64,000 nt of DNA from Solibacillus palustris (GTDB lineage: Bacteria; Bacillota; Bacilli; Bacillales_A; Planococcaceae): positions 62,001 to 126,000 of the forward strand of contig NZ_JAKZFC010000001.1 of NCBI RefSeq assembly GCF_022549215.1, given 5' to 3'. Each line of letters starts with the position of its first letter. Positions within the stretch are counted from its first letter, which is position 1. The notes below the pieces were generated by a model. The model made no database searches. It was not told the origin of the DNA and saw nothing but the letters and a program-made list of their open reading frames with translations. Shown in pieces: positions 8,504 to 17,074 of this stretch. Made by a program: the position numbers and the translations under genes.

Positions 8504-9867
8504 AAACATTGTATAAGCAATATATTGTCGTCACACTAGTGGTCATTGCAGCAAGCATTACACTGTCAATGCTGTTTCTTGGGCAAATTTATAATGCACA
8601 AATTCGTCCTGATACGGATAAGGAAAACTTTGAAGTGGCGCAAGAAGTAAAGCAAATCTTAAATGCTATGCCGGAGGAAAGCTATAATGAGTATTTCCGG
8701 TCAATTGCCAAGTTAGGATATCAAGTAACGATTGCAAACGAAGCGGGGCAAACTACACATTATGGGACAGCGTTTAAAAAAAATGATTTAAATAGAGCGA
8801 TGAGTGCAATTATCGGTACAGAAAATGTGTATCATGGCATTCAAGGTTATAAGGAAACCTTTTTCTTTATGAACTATTTTGCTAATGATGTACAAAATAC
8901 GATTGGTGTTTCGATTTTATTGAGTGGAGAGCCGCATGCGCTATTTATTCGTCAAGATAATGCGACGCTATTTTCAGAAATGCACTTTTTAATCGTTAGT
9001 TTTATTATTATTAGTGCCATTATTATTTTGGGAACGATGATTTTTTTAGCCCGTCAGCTTGTGCTAACATTAAAGCAATTACAGCACGCAACTGAACAAA
9101 TCGCGCAGGAAAATTATGATATCCAGTTAAATATCGCGCGTGATGATGAGCTAGGCATGCTTGCAACGCAGTTTCAAAAAATGGCAAAGCGCCTAGCGGA
9201 AAATGACCAAACGAAAAAGGACTTTATCAATAATGTGTCGCATGATTTTCAGTCACCACTTTTAAACATTCAAGGCTATGCCAATGTGTTAAAAGACTCG
9301 GATAATACGGAAGAGGAACAGATTCAATATTTAGAAATTATTGAGCAGGAAACGAAACGATTATCAGCGCTGACAAAACAGCTACTATTATTAAGCTCGC
9401 TTGATCAAAAAAACTTACCGATTGATAAAAAGCATTTCGCGCTTGATCAGCAGTTGAAAGAACGTTTATTTTCAAAGCGCTGGAAGCTAGATGACCGCCA
9501 AATGGAGCTTATTTATGAGTTGGAGCCAGTTGAAATTTATGCGGATGAACATTTATTTGAGCAGGTGTGGGACAATTTATTGTCAAATGCGATTCGTTAT
9601 AGTGAGGAGCGCGGCAAAATTATTGTGACATGTAGTAAAAAAGAGGACACTGTGCAAGTAGTCATTCATGATTATGGCATTGGCATTCCAGAAGAAGCAT
9701 TGGAAAAGGTTAAGGAACGTTTTTACCGAGTAGATCGCTCACGCTCGAATCAAAGCAGTGGGTTGGGTCTCGCGATTGTGACAGAAATTGTGAAGCGCCA
9801 TGAAGGGGAATTATTAATTGAAAGTGAGCTTGGTAAAGGAACGAAGGTAACGATACGTTTATCATGA
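8500..9867 (+). CDS. Sensor histidine kinase
   Basis: 455 residues. Transmembrane helices near 9-29 and 163-185 enclose an extracytoplasmic sensor domain of about 130 residues; HAMP linker about 186-238; H-box NNVSHDFQSPLLN (note Asp-Phe-Gln-Ser instead of the more common Glu-Leu-Arg-Thr after the phospho-histidine); N-box NLLSNAIRYS; G1 DYGIGIP; G2 GLGLAIV. Partner of the upstream regulator. The signal is unknown; neighbouring MMPL exporter suggests an envelope stress or drug cue. Confidence 0.9.
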   Translation: MKTLYKQYIVVTLVVIAASITLSMLFLGQIYNAQIRPDTDKENFEVAQEVKQILNAMPEESYNEYFRSIAKLGYQVTIANEAGQTTHYGTAFKKNDLNRAMSAIIGTENVYHGIQGYKETFFFMNYFANDVQNTIGVSILLSGEPHALFIRQDNATLFSEMHFLIVSFIIISAIIILGTMIFLARQLVLTLKQLQHATEQIAQENYDIQLNIARDDELGMLATQFQKMAKRLAENDQTKKDFINNVSHDFQSPLLNIQGYANVLKDSDNTEEEQIQYLEIIEQETKRLSALTKQLLLLSSLDQKNLPIDKKHFALDQQLKERLFSKRWKLDDRQMELIYELEPVEIYADEHLFEQVWDNLLSNAIRYSEERGKIIVTCSKKEDTVQVVIHDYGIGIPEEALEKVKERFYRVDRSRSNQSSGLGLAIVTEIVKRHEGELLIESELGKGTKVTIRLS

Positions 9868-9886
9868 CAAGTAGTGGCATTGGGTC

Positions 9887-9914
9887 TGTCCAAAAAGTGA
9901 ATACTTTTTGGACA
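9887..9914. repeat. Inverted repeat downstream of the kinase gene
   Basis: Perfect 12-bp stem TGTCCAAAAAGT/ACTTTTTGGACA with a 4-nt loop, without a T-run. A related hairpin (CTGTCCA...TGGACAG) lies at 23311-23338. It may act as a weak terminator or be part of the dispersed intergenic repeat that follows. Confidence 0.6.
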
Positions 9915-9930
9915 GTGTCTGCTAGTAATA

Positions 9931-10011
9931 CGGATCTGATGCTAAAAACGTCACTTACTGTAAAAACGAATTCATGACCAATATCGTGCTGGGCTCAATC
10001 TCAGGCGCAAA
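9931..10011 (+). repeat. Intergenic repeat, copy A
   Basis: Contains ATGCTAAAAACGTCAC at 9939-9954 and a diverging tail (CTGT, ACG, ATTCATG, GCAAAG in order). The same 16-mer and the same order of tail blocks recur at 31126-31210. Both copies are in the same orientation and each runs straight into a terminator hairpin. It could be a small RNA family or a non-autonomous mobile remnant; no ORF is evident. Confidence 0.6.
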
Positions 10012-10014
10012 GAT

Positions 10015-10050
10015 ACCGTCTAAAAATGAACTTTTCAGACGGTTTTTTTT
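10015..10050 (+). terminator. Intrinsic terminator after repeat A
   Basis: Stem ACCGTCT/AGACGGT, extended by A-T pairs, followed by eight T. It ends at the last codon of the convergent pfkB-type gene. Confidence 0.85.
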
Positions 10051-10994
10051 TATGCCATTTTAGCTTCTGCTAATGTTGGTAACGCTTCGATTGCTCCGAC
10101 TTTTTCGCATACTTTTGCGCCAACACGATTTGCAAATTCGATAATCGATACCCATTCAGCTTGCGAGATTTCTGTCGTGTCACGCAGAGCTAGCTCATAC
10201 AATACCGCGCCAACAAACGCATCGCCAGCTCCGGTTGCATCGATTGCATTTACTGAAATGGAAGGAACGACTATAATCGCACCATTTTTAATGTAAATTG
10301 TACCCGCTGCCCCTTGTGTAATGGCAATTGCTTTATCTTCGAATTGAGTAGCCCAATTTAACGCTTCCTTAAAATTTTCCGTATGCGCGAATAATAGAAG
10401 TTCCTCGCTACTCATTTTAATAAAATGCGCGGCGTCGATAAAAGGCGCACATTTTTCGATAAATCGCTCAGTGTCACCTTTCCATAAATTTGCGCGGTAA
10501 TTCGGATCAAATGAAATAAAATGATTTTGCATAATTAATGTTTGCATCAACTGCTCGTATGTTTTACTAAATGGGTCACTAAGCAGTGCGGTTGCAGAGC
10601 CGAAATGAATAATATCCATGGCCATTAACTTTTGTAAATGTAAGTCTTCAATGCGTAGCAGCTCGTCAGCACCACGATTAAAAATAAAGTCGCGCTCGCC
10701 GCCCATTTCACGGGATACAAAAGCGAGTGTTGTTGGTGCAGACGGATCTAAAATGAGTTGTTCTGTACAGACGCCGGCATTTTGCAGTGTTTGCTGTAAA
10801 AAGTGGCCAAAAGCATCATCGCCAACTTTACCGCAAAAGTAAGCGTTACCACCAAATTTGGCAATCGCTGCTGCGACGTTTGCTGGAGCGCCACCAGCTT
10901 GTTTTTCGAAAGTCGTTGCTTCTATAAGAGACTGTTGGATTTCAGTCGTAAAAAAATCAATTAGTAATTCACCAATGCAAAGAATTTTCTTCAA
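10050..10994 (-). CDS. PfkB-family carbohydrate kinase (fructokinase-like)
   Basis: 314 residues. N-terminal GELLIDF and GGAPANVA (substrate-binding and family signature 1), and C-terminal signature 2 with DATGAGDAFVG, whose Asp is the catalytic base. Length and the GERDF motif agree best with fructokinases (fructose + ATP to fructose 6-phosphate), but 2-keto-3-deoxygluconate and other sugars are also substrates in this family. Monocistronic; AGGAGGA precedes the ATG. No sugar transporter is next to it, so the substrate remains a guess. Confidence 0.82.
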   Translation of the reverse strand: MKKILCIGELLIDFFTTEIQQSLIEATTFEKQAGGAPANVAAAIAKFGGNAYFCGKVGDDAFGHFLQQTLQNAGVCTEQLILDPSAPTTLAFVSREMGGERDFIFNRGADELLRIEDLHLQKLMAMDIIHFGSATALLSDPFSKTYEQLMQTLIMQNHFISFDPNYRANLWKGDTERFIEKCAPFIDAAHFIKMSSEELLLFAHTENFKEALNWATQFEDKAIAITQGAAGTIYIKNGAIIVVPSISVNAIDATGAGDAFVGAVLYELALRDTTEISQAEWVSIIEFANRVGAKVCEKVGAIEALPTLAEAKMA

Positions 10995-11329
10995 AAGAGA
11001 GTCCTCCTAAATTCTATATCTCCTTAATTTTGGCATAAAGTAGACTGAAAATAAAATAAATGCACTGAATAACGAATAAATTTAGAGTTAGGATTTAATA
11101 TATACGAAAATCCAATAACAAAAAAACGTGAGTTATGGAGATTCTCACGTTTGTCTTAAAAGTATACTTATTAATCGTTTAAAGGCCTAAACATATAAAA
11201 AACAATAGCTATTTTCAGAAAAGATTATTATTTTTATTAAATTATGGGGTAATTTTATAGAGAATAAATGTGAAATTTATTTGAAAATAGACTATCGTAT
11301 TCTATCTATTTGTAATTTGAAATGTTAAC
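10995..11329. other. Intergenic region between madM and the sugar kinase
   Basis: 335 bases, very AT-rich. It holds the ribosome binding site and presumably the promoter of the minus-strand kinase near 10995-11060, and a minus-strand terminator hairpin at 11119-11154. I see no other gene or motif. Confidence 0.5.
11119..11154 (-). terminator. Terminator of the madLM transcript
   Basis: Read on the minus strand: ACAAACGTGAG, 11-nt loop, CTCACGTTTTTT then TGTT. It lies about 180 nt beyond the madM stop, so the transcript would have a long 3' tail. Confidence 0.7.
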
Positions 11330-12091
11330 TTACCAAATCATATCTGTTAAGATGAATAATAGGGTTGGGCAAAGTAAACAGCCTAAGCCTGTGTAGAAAG
11401 TAGCTGTAACGGCTCCATACGGCACCAATCGTACATCCGTTGCAGCTAACCCACCTGTAACACCCGAAGTAGTGCCCATTAATCCACCGTAAACCATTGC
11501 AGATAATGGATTGTTAAGTCCAATAAACTTTGCGATAAATGGAGTTCCTACCATTACTAATACTGACTTTACTAATCCTGCTGCAATACTAATTGCAATA
11601 ACTTCTGAGCTGGCATTTAACGCAGCCCCTGTTACTGGACCTACAATATAAGTAACTGTACCAGCCCCAATTGTGGCAATACTTACTGCATCTGTGTATC
11701 CAAAAATGAGTGCAAAAATAGCACCGACTACAAATGATAATGCTACACCGATAAAGAGTGAAGATACTCCACGGATTCCTGCCTTTTTAATTTCGTCAAA
11801 ATTCGCTCCGAATGAAGTTGCTACAATTGCAAAATCACGAAACATACTACCGCCCAGGAAACCAATTCCAGCGAATAATGAAATGTCAGCTAAACCTTTT
11901 GTTCCTCCACTGTAAACTCCTCCGAAATAAGCCAATACTAAACCAAGAACGATCGCAATAGCTGAGCCATGAATGAGCCCCTTAGTCAATTTATTTGAAA
12001 TCAAGTATGCGACATACATCGTAATACCGACAATGACAAATCCAGTGATTAAACCGTTAGATTCTAACGCAGTTTTAATAGCTTCCCACAT
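11330..12091 (-). CDS. madM: Malonate transporter subunit MadM
   Basis: 253 residues, all hydrophobic helices rich in Gly, which matches the large subunit of the two-component MadL/MadM malonate:Na+ symporter known from Malonomonas and pseudomonads (about 254 residues). Conserved-looking loops are GIGFLGGSMFRDFAIVATSFG and YGGLMGTTSGVTGGLAATD. Starts two bases after the madL stop. The location, divergent from a full set of malonate decarboxylase genes, leaves little doubt about the substrate. Confidence 0.92.
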   Translation of the reverse strand: MWEAIKTALESNGLITGFVIVGITMYVAYLISNKLTKGLIHGSAIAIVLGLVLAYFGGVYSGGTKGLADISLFAGIGFLGGSMFRDFAIVATSFGANFDEIKKAGIRGVSSLFIGVALSFVVGAIFALIFGYTDAVSIATIGAGTVTYIVGPVTGAALNASSEVIAISIAAGLVKSVLVMVGTPFIAKFIGLNNPLSAMVYGGLMGTTSGVTGGLAATDVRLVPYGAVTATFYTGLGCLLCPTLLFILTDMIW

Positions 12092-12092
12092 A

Positions 12093-12497
12093 TTAGTTTA
12101 CCTCCCCTGCTGGATGATTTTTATTGAACTCAATGGCAGATTCTTTTGCATTTTTTCCACTTAACAATGGAACACATAACCAACTAATAAGAACTACTGC
12201 GATTCCTGCAATGATTGCAAGAGGACCACCAGTTAGTGCACCCAATACATTCTGGCTCGATGCCATTGCTATAACGATCGGGATATACATTGCATTCCAG
12301 AAAGCTAAGCCACTTTCAGCAGGTTTACTGATTTTCCCGTTCTTTTGCAATTTATCAACGACTAAGATTAATAGCAACATCGCAATACCTACACCACCAA
12401 CATTTGAATCAATCCCCATTAAAGCGCCGATTAATTCACCACAAAACATTCCAAATAAGTAACACCCAGCTAAAATAGCGACACCATATATAACCAT
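12093..12497 (-). CDS. madL: Malonate transporter subunit MadL
   Basis: 134 residues with about four membrane segments, the standard size of MadL, the small subunit of the malonate transporter. Motifs FGMFCGELIGALMGIDSNVGGVG and NAMYIPIVIAMASSQNV are as expected for the family. It is the first gene of a madLM operon, with AGGGGTG before the ATG, transcribed away from the regulator gene; its promoter and a copy of the ACAGTCGACTGT operator are just upstream. Confidence 0.92.
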   Translation of the reverse strand: MVIYGVAILAGCYLFGMFCGELIGALMGIDSNVGGVGIAMLLLILVVDKLQKNGKISKPAESGLAFWNAMYIPIVIAMASSQNVLGALTGGPLAIIAGIAVVLISWLCVPLLSGKNAKESAIEFNKNHPAGEVN

Positions 12498-12522
12498 ACT
12501 TACACCCCTTTTATTGTTTTGA

Positions 12523-12534
12523 ACAGTCGACTGT
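12523..12534. promoter_or_regulatory. Operator 1 (madLM side)
   Basis: Perfect 12-bp palindrome ACAGTCGACTGT, identical to operator 2. It lies just downstream of the inferred minus-strand -10 (12546-12551), so a bound repressor would block initiation or clearance of madLM. Confidence 0.8.
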
Positions 12535-12545
12535 ATTCTGAATAT

Positions 12546-12574
12546 AGAATAAACAATAATATTTACATAATCAA
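12546..12574 (-). promoter_or_regulatory. Probable madLM promoter
   Basis: On the minus strand TTGATT (12574-12569), 17-bp spacer, TATTCT (12551-12546). Confidence 0.55.
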
Positions 12575-12614
12575 GAAAAATATTATTTTTTTAAGAGAAA
12601 TAAAGAATATACGA

Positions 12615-12643
12615 TTGAAATTTGCGTTTTAACGATATAATAT
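12615..12643 (+). promoter_or_regulatory. Probable promoter of the mdc operon
   Basis: TTGAAA at 12615-12620 followed by TAATAT at 12638-12643 with a 17-bp spacer; the overlapping TATAAT at 12636-12641 is an alternative -10 with 15 bp. Operator 2 begins about 10 bp downstream. Confidence 0.6.
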
Positions 12644-12652
12644 ATATTGTAT

Positions 12653-12664
12653 ACAGTCGACTGT
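12653..12664. promoter_or_regulatory. Operator 2 (mdc side)
   Basis: Second copy of ACAGTCGACTGT, at the expected transcription start of the mdc operon. The overlapping ATTGTATACAGT (12646-12657) is one base from ATTGTATACAAT, which I recall as the reported target of the Acinetobacter malonate repressor MdcY, also a GntR-type protein. Confidence 0.8.
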
Positions 12665-12689
12665 GTTCAGTTAGAAGGAGAAGGTTTAG

Positions 12690-13340
12690 TTGAATTATTT
12701 TGAAAGAGCATTAGACAATGCCTTATCGATTAGAATTGCAAATAACTTGTTGGAACAAGTATTGAATGGTGAATTAAGAACAGGAGATCAAGTAGTTGAA
12801 TCGATATATGCAGAACAGTTTGAAACGAGCCGATCACCTGTAAGAGAAGCAATTTACTTATTAGCTACAGAAGGAATTATAGAACGTGTTCCCCGAAAAG
12901 GGGCATTTATTAAAGGCTACTCATTAGAAGATATGAAAGATTTGTTGGATGTGCGAAATCATTTGGAAATGCTGGCAGCCGAACGTTTAGATAATCCTAG
13001 TAAAGAAAAAGCCACTTTAAAAGAAATGAAAGCCGTCTTAACTAAAATGACGAAAACGAAAAGCTATACAGAATATACGCACTTTAACTATCAATTTCAC
13101 TTTCTAATATTCAAATTAAGTAATAGTCCCGTGCTGATTGATATGTACAGTAAAATAGCGCTGCCATTACTTCGAATTCAAGTAATCCATTTTTCCAATA
13201 ACGAAATTATTGAGAAATCGATTATAGAGCATACAAAAATCTATGAATGCTTAAAGTATGATGACCTGGATCAGCTAAAATCCATTTTAAGAAAGCATAC
13301 AGAGGATGTTATTTTCAGTGTTCGGAATAAGCAATTATAA
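12690..13340 (+). CDS. GntR-family (FadR/FCD subfamily) regulator of malonate genes
   Basis: 216 residues. N-terminal winged helix (about 8-75) with RTGDQVVES, TSRSPVREAIYLLATEGII and RKGAFIKG, the standard GntR pattern, followed by an all-helical FCD-type ligand domain (about 83-210). The start is TTG 12690, nine bases after GGAG; no better start exists. As first gene of the mdc operon and divergent from madLM it is the obvious local regulator, probably a repressor released by malonate or malonyl-CoA, acting at the two palindromes (inference by analogy with MdcY). Confidence 0.85.
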   Translation: MNYFERALDNALSIRIANNLLEQVLNGELRTGDQVVESIYAEQFETSRSPVREAIYLLATEGIIERVPRKGAFIKGYSLEDMKDLLDVRNHLEMLAAERLDNPSKEKATLKEMKAVLTKMTKTKSYTEYTHFNYQFHFLIFKLSNSPVLIDMYSKIALPLLRIQVIHFSNNEIIEKSIIEHTKIYECLKYDDLDQLKSILRKHTEDVIFSVRNKQL

Positions 13341-13363
13341 AGTAAAGGGCGGGGGAGTTAACG

Positions 13364-14290
13364 ATGAAACAGGCATGGCTTTTTCCAGGGCAAGGTTCGC
13401 AATATGGCGGGTTTTTAGAGTCACTTCCAATTCACCCTACTATTAAAGAAACTTTGGATGAAGCTTCGGATGTTTTAAATACAGAAATTAAGCTGCTCGC
13501 AACAGCTGAGAGATTAAAGAGTACAAAAAATGTCCAACTTACAATGTTGACAGCCGGTGTTGCAACAGCCCGCGCCTTTCTGAATGAAGGTGCAAAACCA
13601 GATTATTTAGCGGGTCATTCAGTAGGAGCGTTTGCCGCTGCGGTAACGAGTGGGGTACTTACATTTAAAGATGCTCTGCATTTAGTTTCACTTCGTGGTG
13701 AACTGATGGAATCTTTACAGGATGAGGCTTATGGAATGGCAGTTGTTGTGGGACTACCTGAGTCAACTCTTAAAGAAATTACTCAGAAATTCCATACGGA
13801 TCAAAAACCGGTCTATTTATCGAATCGCAATGCACCGCAGCAACTGACTTTATCGGGGCATAAGGAAGCAATGCAACATGTGTTGGACTACGTAGCGGGA
13901 AAAGGGGCAAGTTCAGCAAAGATGTTGAATGTTTCCACACCATCACATTGTCCATTGTTTTTACCCGTTCAGGATAGATTGGCAAAGGAATTGGAGAACA
14001 TAACGCTTCAAAGACCGAAATTTTCGCTAATCGCAAATCGAAATGCCCGGGTACTTCGCCAGCCTTCGGGTATCGTTCAGGATTTGGCTGAAAGTATTGC
14101 TTTACCTGTCAGGTGGCATGATGCAACTTCAGTTTTATTTGAAAATGGAGTTCGTCAATTTATCGAAATGTCGCCAGGGGATGTGTTAAAAAAACTTGCC
14201 AAAAATGCGTTTCCAGAGGCGGATAGTTATAGTGTGGAAAAGAATGGGTTTAATGATTGTCTATATTTAGCAAAAAATGAAGGGGTGTAA
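13364..14290 (+). CDS. mdcH: Malonate decarboxylase epsilon subunit (malonyl-CoA:ACP transacylase)
   Basis: 308 residues of the FabD/MdcH acyltransferase family: LFPGQGSQYGGF at 7-18 and nucleophile motif GHSVGAFAAAV. MdcH charges the holo-ACP subunit MdcC with malonyl from malonyl-CoA, starting the decarboxylase cycle. A second, housekeeping FabD should exist elsewhere; the position in the mdc operon identifies this copy. A strong GGCGGGGGAG ribosome binding site precedes the ATG. Here mdcH comes first among the enzymes rather than last as in Klebsiella. Confidence 0.9.
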   Translation: MKQAWLFPGQGSQYGGFLESLPIHPTIKETLDEASDVLNTEIKLLATAERLKSTKNVQLTMLTAGVATARAFLNEGAKPDYLAGHSVGAFAAAVTSGVLTFKDALHLVSLRGELMESLQDEAYGMAVVVGLPESTLKEITQKFHTDQKPVYLSNRNAPQQLTLSGHKEAMQHVLDYVAGKGASSAKMLNVSTPSHCPLFLPVQDRLAKELENITLQRPKFSLIANRNARVLRQPSGIVQDLAESIALPVRWHDATSVLFENGVRQFIEMSPGDVLKKLAKNAFPEADSYSVEKNGFNDCLYLAKNEGV

Positions 14291-14292
14291 AT

Positions 14293-15942
14293 ATGGTATT
14301 AATTCAGCAGCAGCGATCTTGGTCGACAAGATTGGAAGGTAAGAAAAAAAGGTTGGAGGAAGTGGCACATCTAGTAAGCGGTGTAACGATTCCTACAGAG
14401 AAAATTGTAGATGTGCTTGAGTTGCTTATTAAACCGGGAGATCGGGTTGTTCTTGAAGGAAACAATCAAAAGCAGGCATCGTTTTTATCTCAAGCTCTCG
14501 TAAAGGTCGATCCAGATCGTGTACATGATTTACATATGATTATGTCCAGTGTGTCTCGACCGGAACATTTAGATATTTTTGAAGAAGGTATTGCTAAGAA
14601 AATCGACTTAAGTTTTGCTGGACCGCAAAGTTTACGCATTGCACAAATGATTGAAGATGGCCGATTAATTTTAGGTGACTTGCACACTTATGTTGAGCTT
14701 TATGGAAGATTATTTATCGATTTAATTCCGAATATAGCGCTAGTTGCAGCTGATAAAGCAGACCGCTTCGGAAATTTATATACGGGTCCAAATACTGAGG
14801 AAACACCAACAATTGTAGAAGCTGCAGCCTTCCGTGATGGTATTGTAATTGCTCAAGTAAATGAAATAGTAGATGAATTGCCGCGTGTCGATATTCCAGG
14901 TTCGTGGGTTGATTTTATAGTTGAGGCTGATGAACCATATGAGCTGGAGCCGCTATTTACACGTGACCCGCGCCATATTACAGATATTCAGATTTTACAA
15001 GCGATGATGTGTATTCGTGGGATTTATGAAAAGCATGGTGTTCAATCTTTAAATCATGGAATTGGTTTTAATACGGCTGCAATCGAGCTGCTATTACCTT
15101 CGTATGGTGAACAGTTAGGCTTGAAGGGGAAAATATGTAAAAACTGGGTTCTTAATCCCCATCCGACATTAATTCCGGCGATTGAAACCGGTTGGGTAGA
15201 AAGTGTTCACTGTTTTGGCGGCGAACTAGGGATGGAAAAATATGTTCAGGCACGTCGTGATATTTTCTTTACAGGTAAAGATGGCAGTCTTCGTTCAAAT
15301 CGGACATTGGCACAGCTTGCAGGTCAGTATGCGGTCGATTTATTTATCGGATCGACGTTGCAAATGGATTCATACGGCAATTCTTCGACAGTAACAAAAG
15401 GGCGCGTCGCAGGTTATGGTGGTGCACCAAATATGGGACATGATCCGGGTGGACGCCGTCACTCAACGGAAGCTTGGTATAACATGATGACGAGTCAGGA
15501 TGAATTGGCTCGCGGGAAAAAGCTTGTTGTACAAGTTGCTGAAACATTCCAAGATGCCAACACACCAGTCTTTGTTGAACGCTTAGATGCTATTGATGTA
15601 AAGAAACAAGCGAATTTAGCAGTTGCCCCGGTCATGATTTATGCAGAAGATGTTACGCATGTTGTGACAGAAGAAGGGATTGCTTACCTTTATAAAACAG
15701 ACAGTCCGGCAGAACGGCGAGAAATGATCGCTTCGATTGCGGGTGTGACACCTTTAGGGATGGAAAATGATGTGAAGCGAACAAAATTACTGCGCGAGCG
15801 TGGTTTAGTGGCAATGCCTGAAGACTTAAATATTTTACGCGGTGAAGCGAATCGTTCATTGTTAGCAGCAAAAAATATTGATGAGCTTGTCCAATGGTCA
15901 GGCGGATTATACGAGCCACCATCGAAATTCAAAAGTTGGTAA
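14293..15942 (+). CDS. mdcA: Malonate decarboxylase alpha subunit (acetyl-ACP:malonate ACP transferase)
   Basis: 549 residues, the expected size of MdcA/MadA, a CoA-transferase-like enzyme that exchanges acetyl for malonyl on the ACP subunit. Characteristic segments include EGNNQKQASFLSQAL near residue 56, GDLHTYVELYGRLFIDLIPN, LNPHPTLIPAIE, and GGAPNMGHDPGGRRH. The start is two bases after mdcH, with AAGGGGTG as ribosome binding site. Works in the cytoplasm in the MdcACDE complex. Confidence 0.95.
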   Translation: MVLIQQQRSWSTRLEGKKKRLEEVAHLVSGVTIPTEKIVDVLELLIKPGDRVVLEGNNQKQASFLSQALVKVDPDRVHDLHMIMSSVSRPEHLDIFEEGIAKKIDLSFAGPQSLRIAQMIEDGRLILGDLHTYVELYGRLFIDLIPNIALVAADKADRFGNLYTGPNTEETPTIVEAAAFRDGIVIAQVNEIVDELPRVDIPGSWVDFIVEADEPYELEPLFTRDPRHITDIQILQAMMCIRGIYEKHGVQSLNHGIGFNTAAIELLLPSYGEQLGLKGKICKNWVLNPHPTLIPAIETGWVESVHCFGGELGMEKYVQARRDIFFTGKDGSLRSNRTLAQLAGQYAVDLFIGSTLQMDSYGNSSTVTKGRVAGYGGAPNMGHDPGGRRHSTEAWYNMMTSQDELARGKKLVVQVAETFQDANTPVFVERLDAIDVKKQANLAVAPVMIYAEDVTHVVTEEGIAYLYKTDSPAERREMIASIAGVTPLGMENDVKRTKLLRERGLVAMPEDLNILRGEANRSLLAAKNIDELVQWSGGLYEPPSKFKSW

Positions 15943-15954
15943 GGAGCTGAAGGA

Positions 15955-16824
15955 ATGAAACAGCATTTAATTTGTAAACGGATTGCTGATGAGGCTGTTG
16001 CAGCATTAATTGAAGAAGTTCAATTAACACCAAAGCCAGGTTTAGTAGATACAGAAAATAATGGTGCACATAATGATTTATCTATATCAAAAATGCAGAA
16101 TTCAGCACATTCATTGCACAACACGTTTTATCAAATGGCAATGCTGAGTTTCAACCGACAACCAACAGTCGAAATAAGAGAACAATTTGGTGCAATCGGA
16201 CGTAATGGTGAAAAGGAAATGTTTGCGGTTACTGAAAATAGTAACACGCATAAAGGGGCCATCTGGTCGATCGGATTACTCTGTTCCGCAATTGCGAGAA
16301 GACAGGGCGAGGTGCTATTTCCGCAAGTATTTACCGATGCTGCGGAACTGGCTAATCTTCCAGATCAATATATTCCAAAGTCCAAAACGAATGGTAGCAA
16401 AGTTAAAGAGAACTATGGAATTCCGGGTGCTAGAGAAGAAGCACAGCAGGCATTTCCACATATTCAAAAGTATAGTTTGCCAACATTTTTACAAGCAGCT
16501 CAAATTATGTCGTTAAGAGAAGCTAAGCTTTCTGCACTACTTGTGTTGATTGTAAATTTAAATGATACATGTTTACTTCACCGTGGTGGTTTAGATGGAT
16601 TGATGTTTGCTAAGCGAGAAGCAAAGAAACTGCTTTCAAACTTTTCAATTTCAAATTTAAAAAAGCTTGATGATATGTACATTAAGCGTTGGTTATCTCC
16701 AGGTGGCTCGGCTGATTTGTTGGCAGCTACATTATTTGTAATTAATATATCAGGCATAATGAAAAGGGGTGTACAGCATGGAAAAGTTGAATTACACGTT
16801 TCAAGCAAGTCGTTCGATTACTAA
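15955..16824 (+). CDS. mdcB: Triphosphoribosyl-dephospho-CoA synthase
   Basis: 289 residues, CitG/MdcB family. It makes 2'-(5''-triphosphoribosyl)-3'-dephospho-CoA from ATP and dephospho-CoA, the precursor of the decarboxylase prosthetic group. Family motifs: EVQLTPKPGLVD at about 20-31, HNDLSISKMQNSA, THKGAIWSIGLL and the C-terminal SPGGSADLLAATLFV. The last 47 bases overlap the start of mdcC, indicating translational coupling. Confidence 0.93.
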   Translation: MKQHLICKRIADEAVAALIEEVQLTPKPGLVDTENNGAHNDLSISKMQNSAHSLHNTFYQMAMLSFNRQPTVEIREQFGAIGRNGEKEMFAVTENSNTHKGAIWSIGLLCSAIARRQGEVLFPQVFTDAAELANLPDQYIPKSKTNGSKVKENYGIPGAREEAQQAFPHIQKYSLPTFLQAAQIMSLREAKLSALLVLIVNLNDTCLLHRGGLDGLMFAKREAKKLLSNFSISNLKKLDDMYIKRWLSPGGSADLLAATLFVINISGIMKRGVQHGKVELHVSSKSFDY

Positions 16825-17074
16825 ACAAGCACATATCGGAGTTGTAGGCTCGGGGGACTTAGAAATTTTGATTCAGCCAATTGAAGGCTCAGAAACTAAA
16901 GTAGAGGTTCGTACAGGAATTTCAGGTTATTCTGAAACATGGCAAAAAGTGATTGAACGTTTTATTTCACAACAAGATATTTTGGCTTTAATTAAAATTA
17001 ATGATTTTGGTGCAACACCAGGTGTCGTATCTATTCGACTTGCACAAGCAGCGGAGGTGGTTTTCGGTGAATAA
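16778..17074 (+). CDS. mdcC: Malonate decarboxylase acyl carrier protein (delta subunit)
   Basis: 98 residues, the normal size. ATG 16778 is preferred over in-frame GTG 16769 because AAAAGGGGTG at 16762-16771 is the ribosome binding site. The prosthetic group attachment serine is expected at Ser25 in GVVGSGDLEI, the conserved MdcC/CitD-like site, to be modified by MdcG with the MdcB product. Overlaps mdcB upstream and mdcDE downstream. Confidence 0.93.
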   Translation: MEKLNYTFQASRSITKQAHIGVVGSGDLEILIQPIEGSETKVEVRTGISGYSETWQKVIERFISQQDILALIKINDFGATPGVVSIRLAQAAEVVFGE

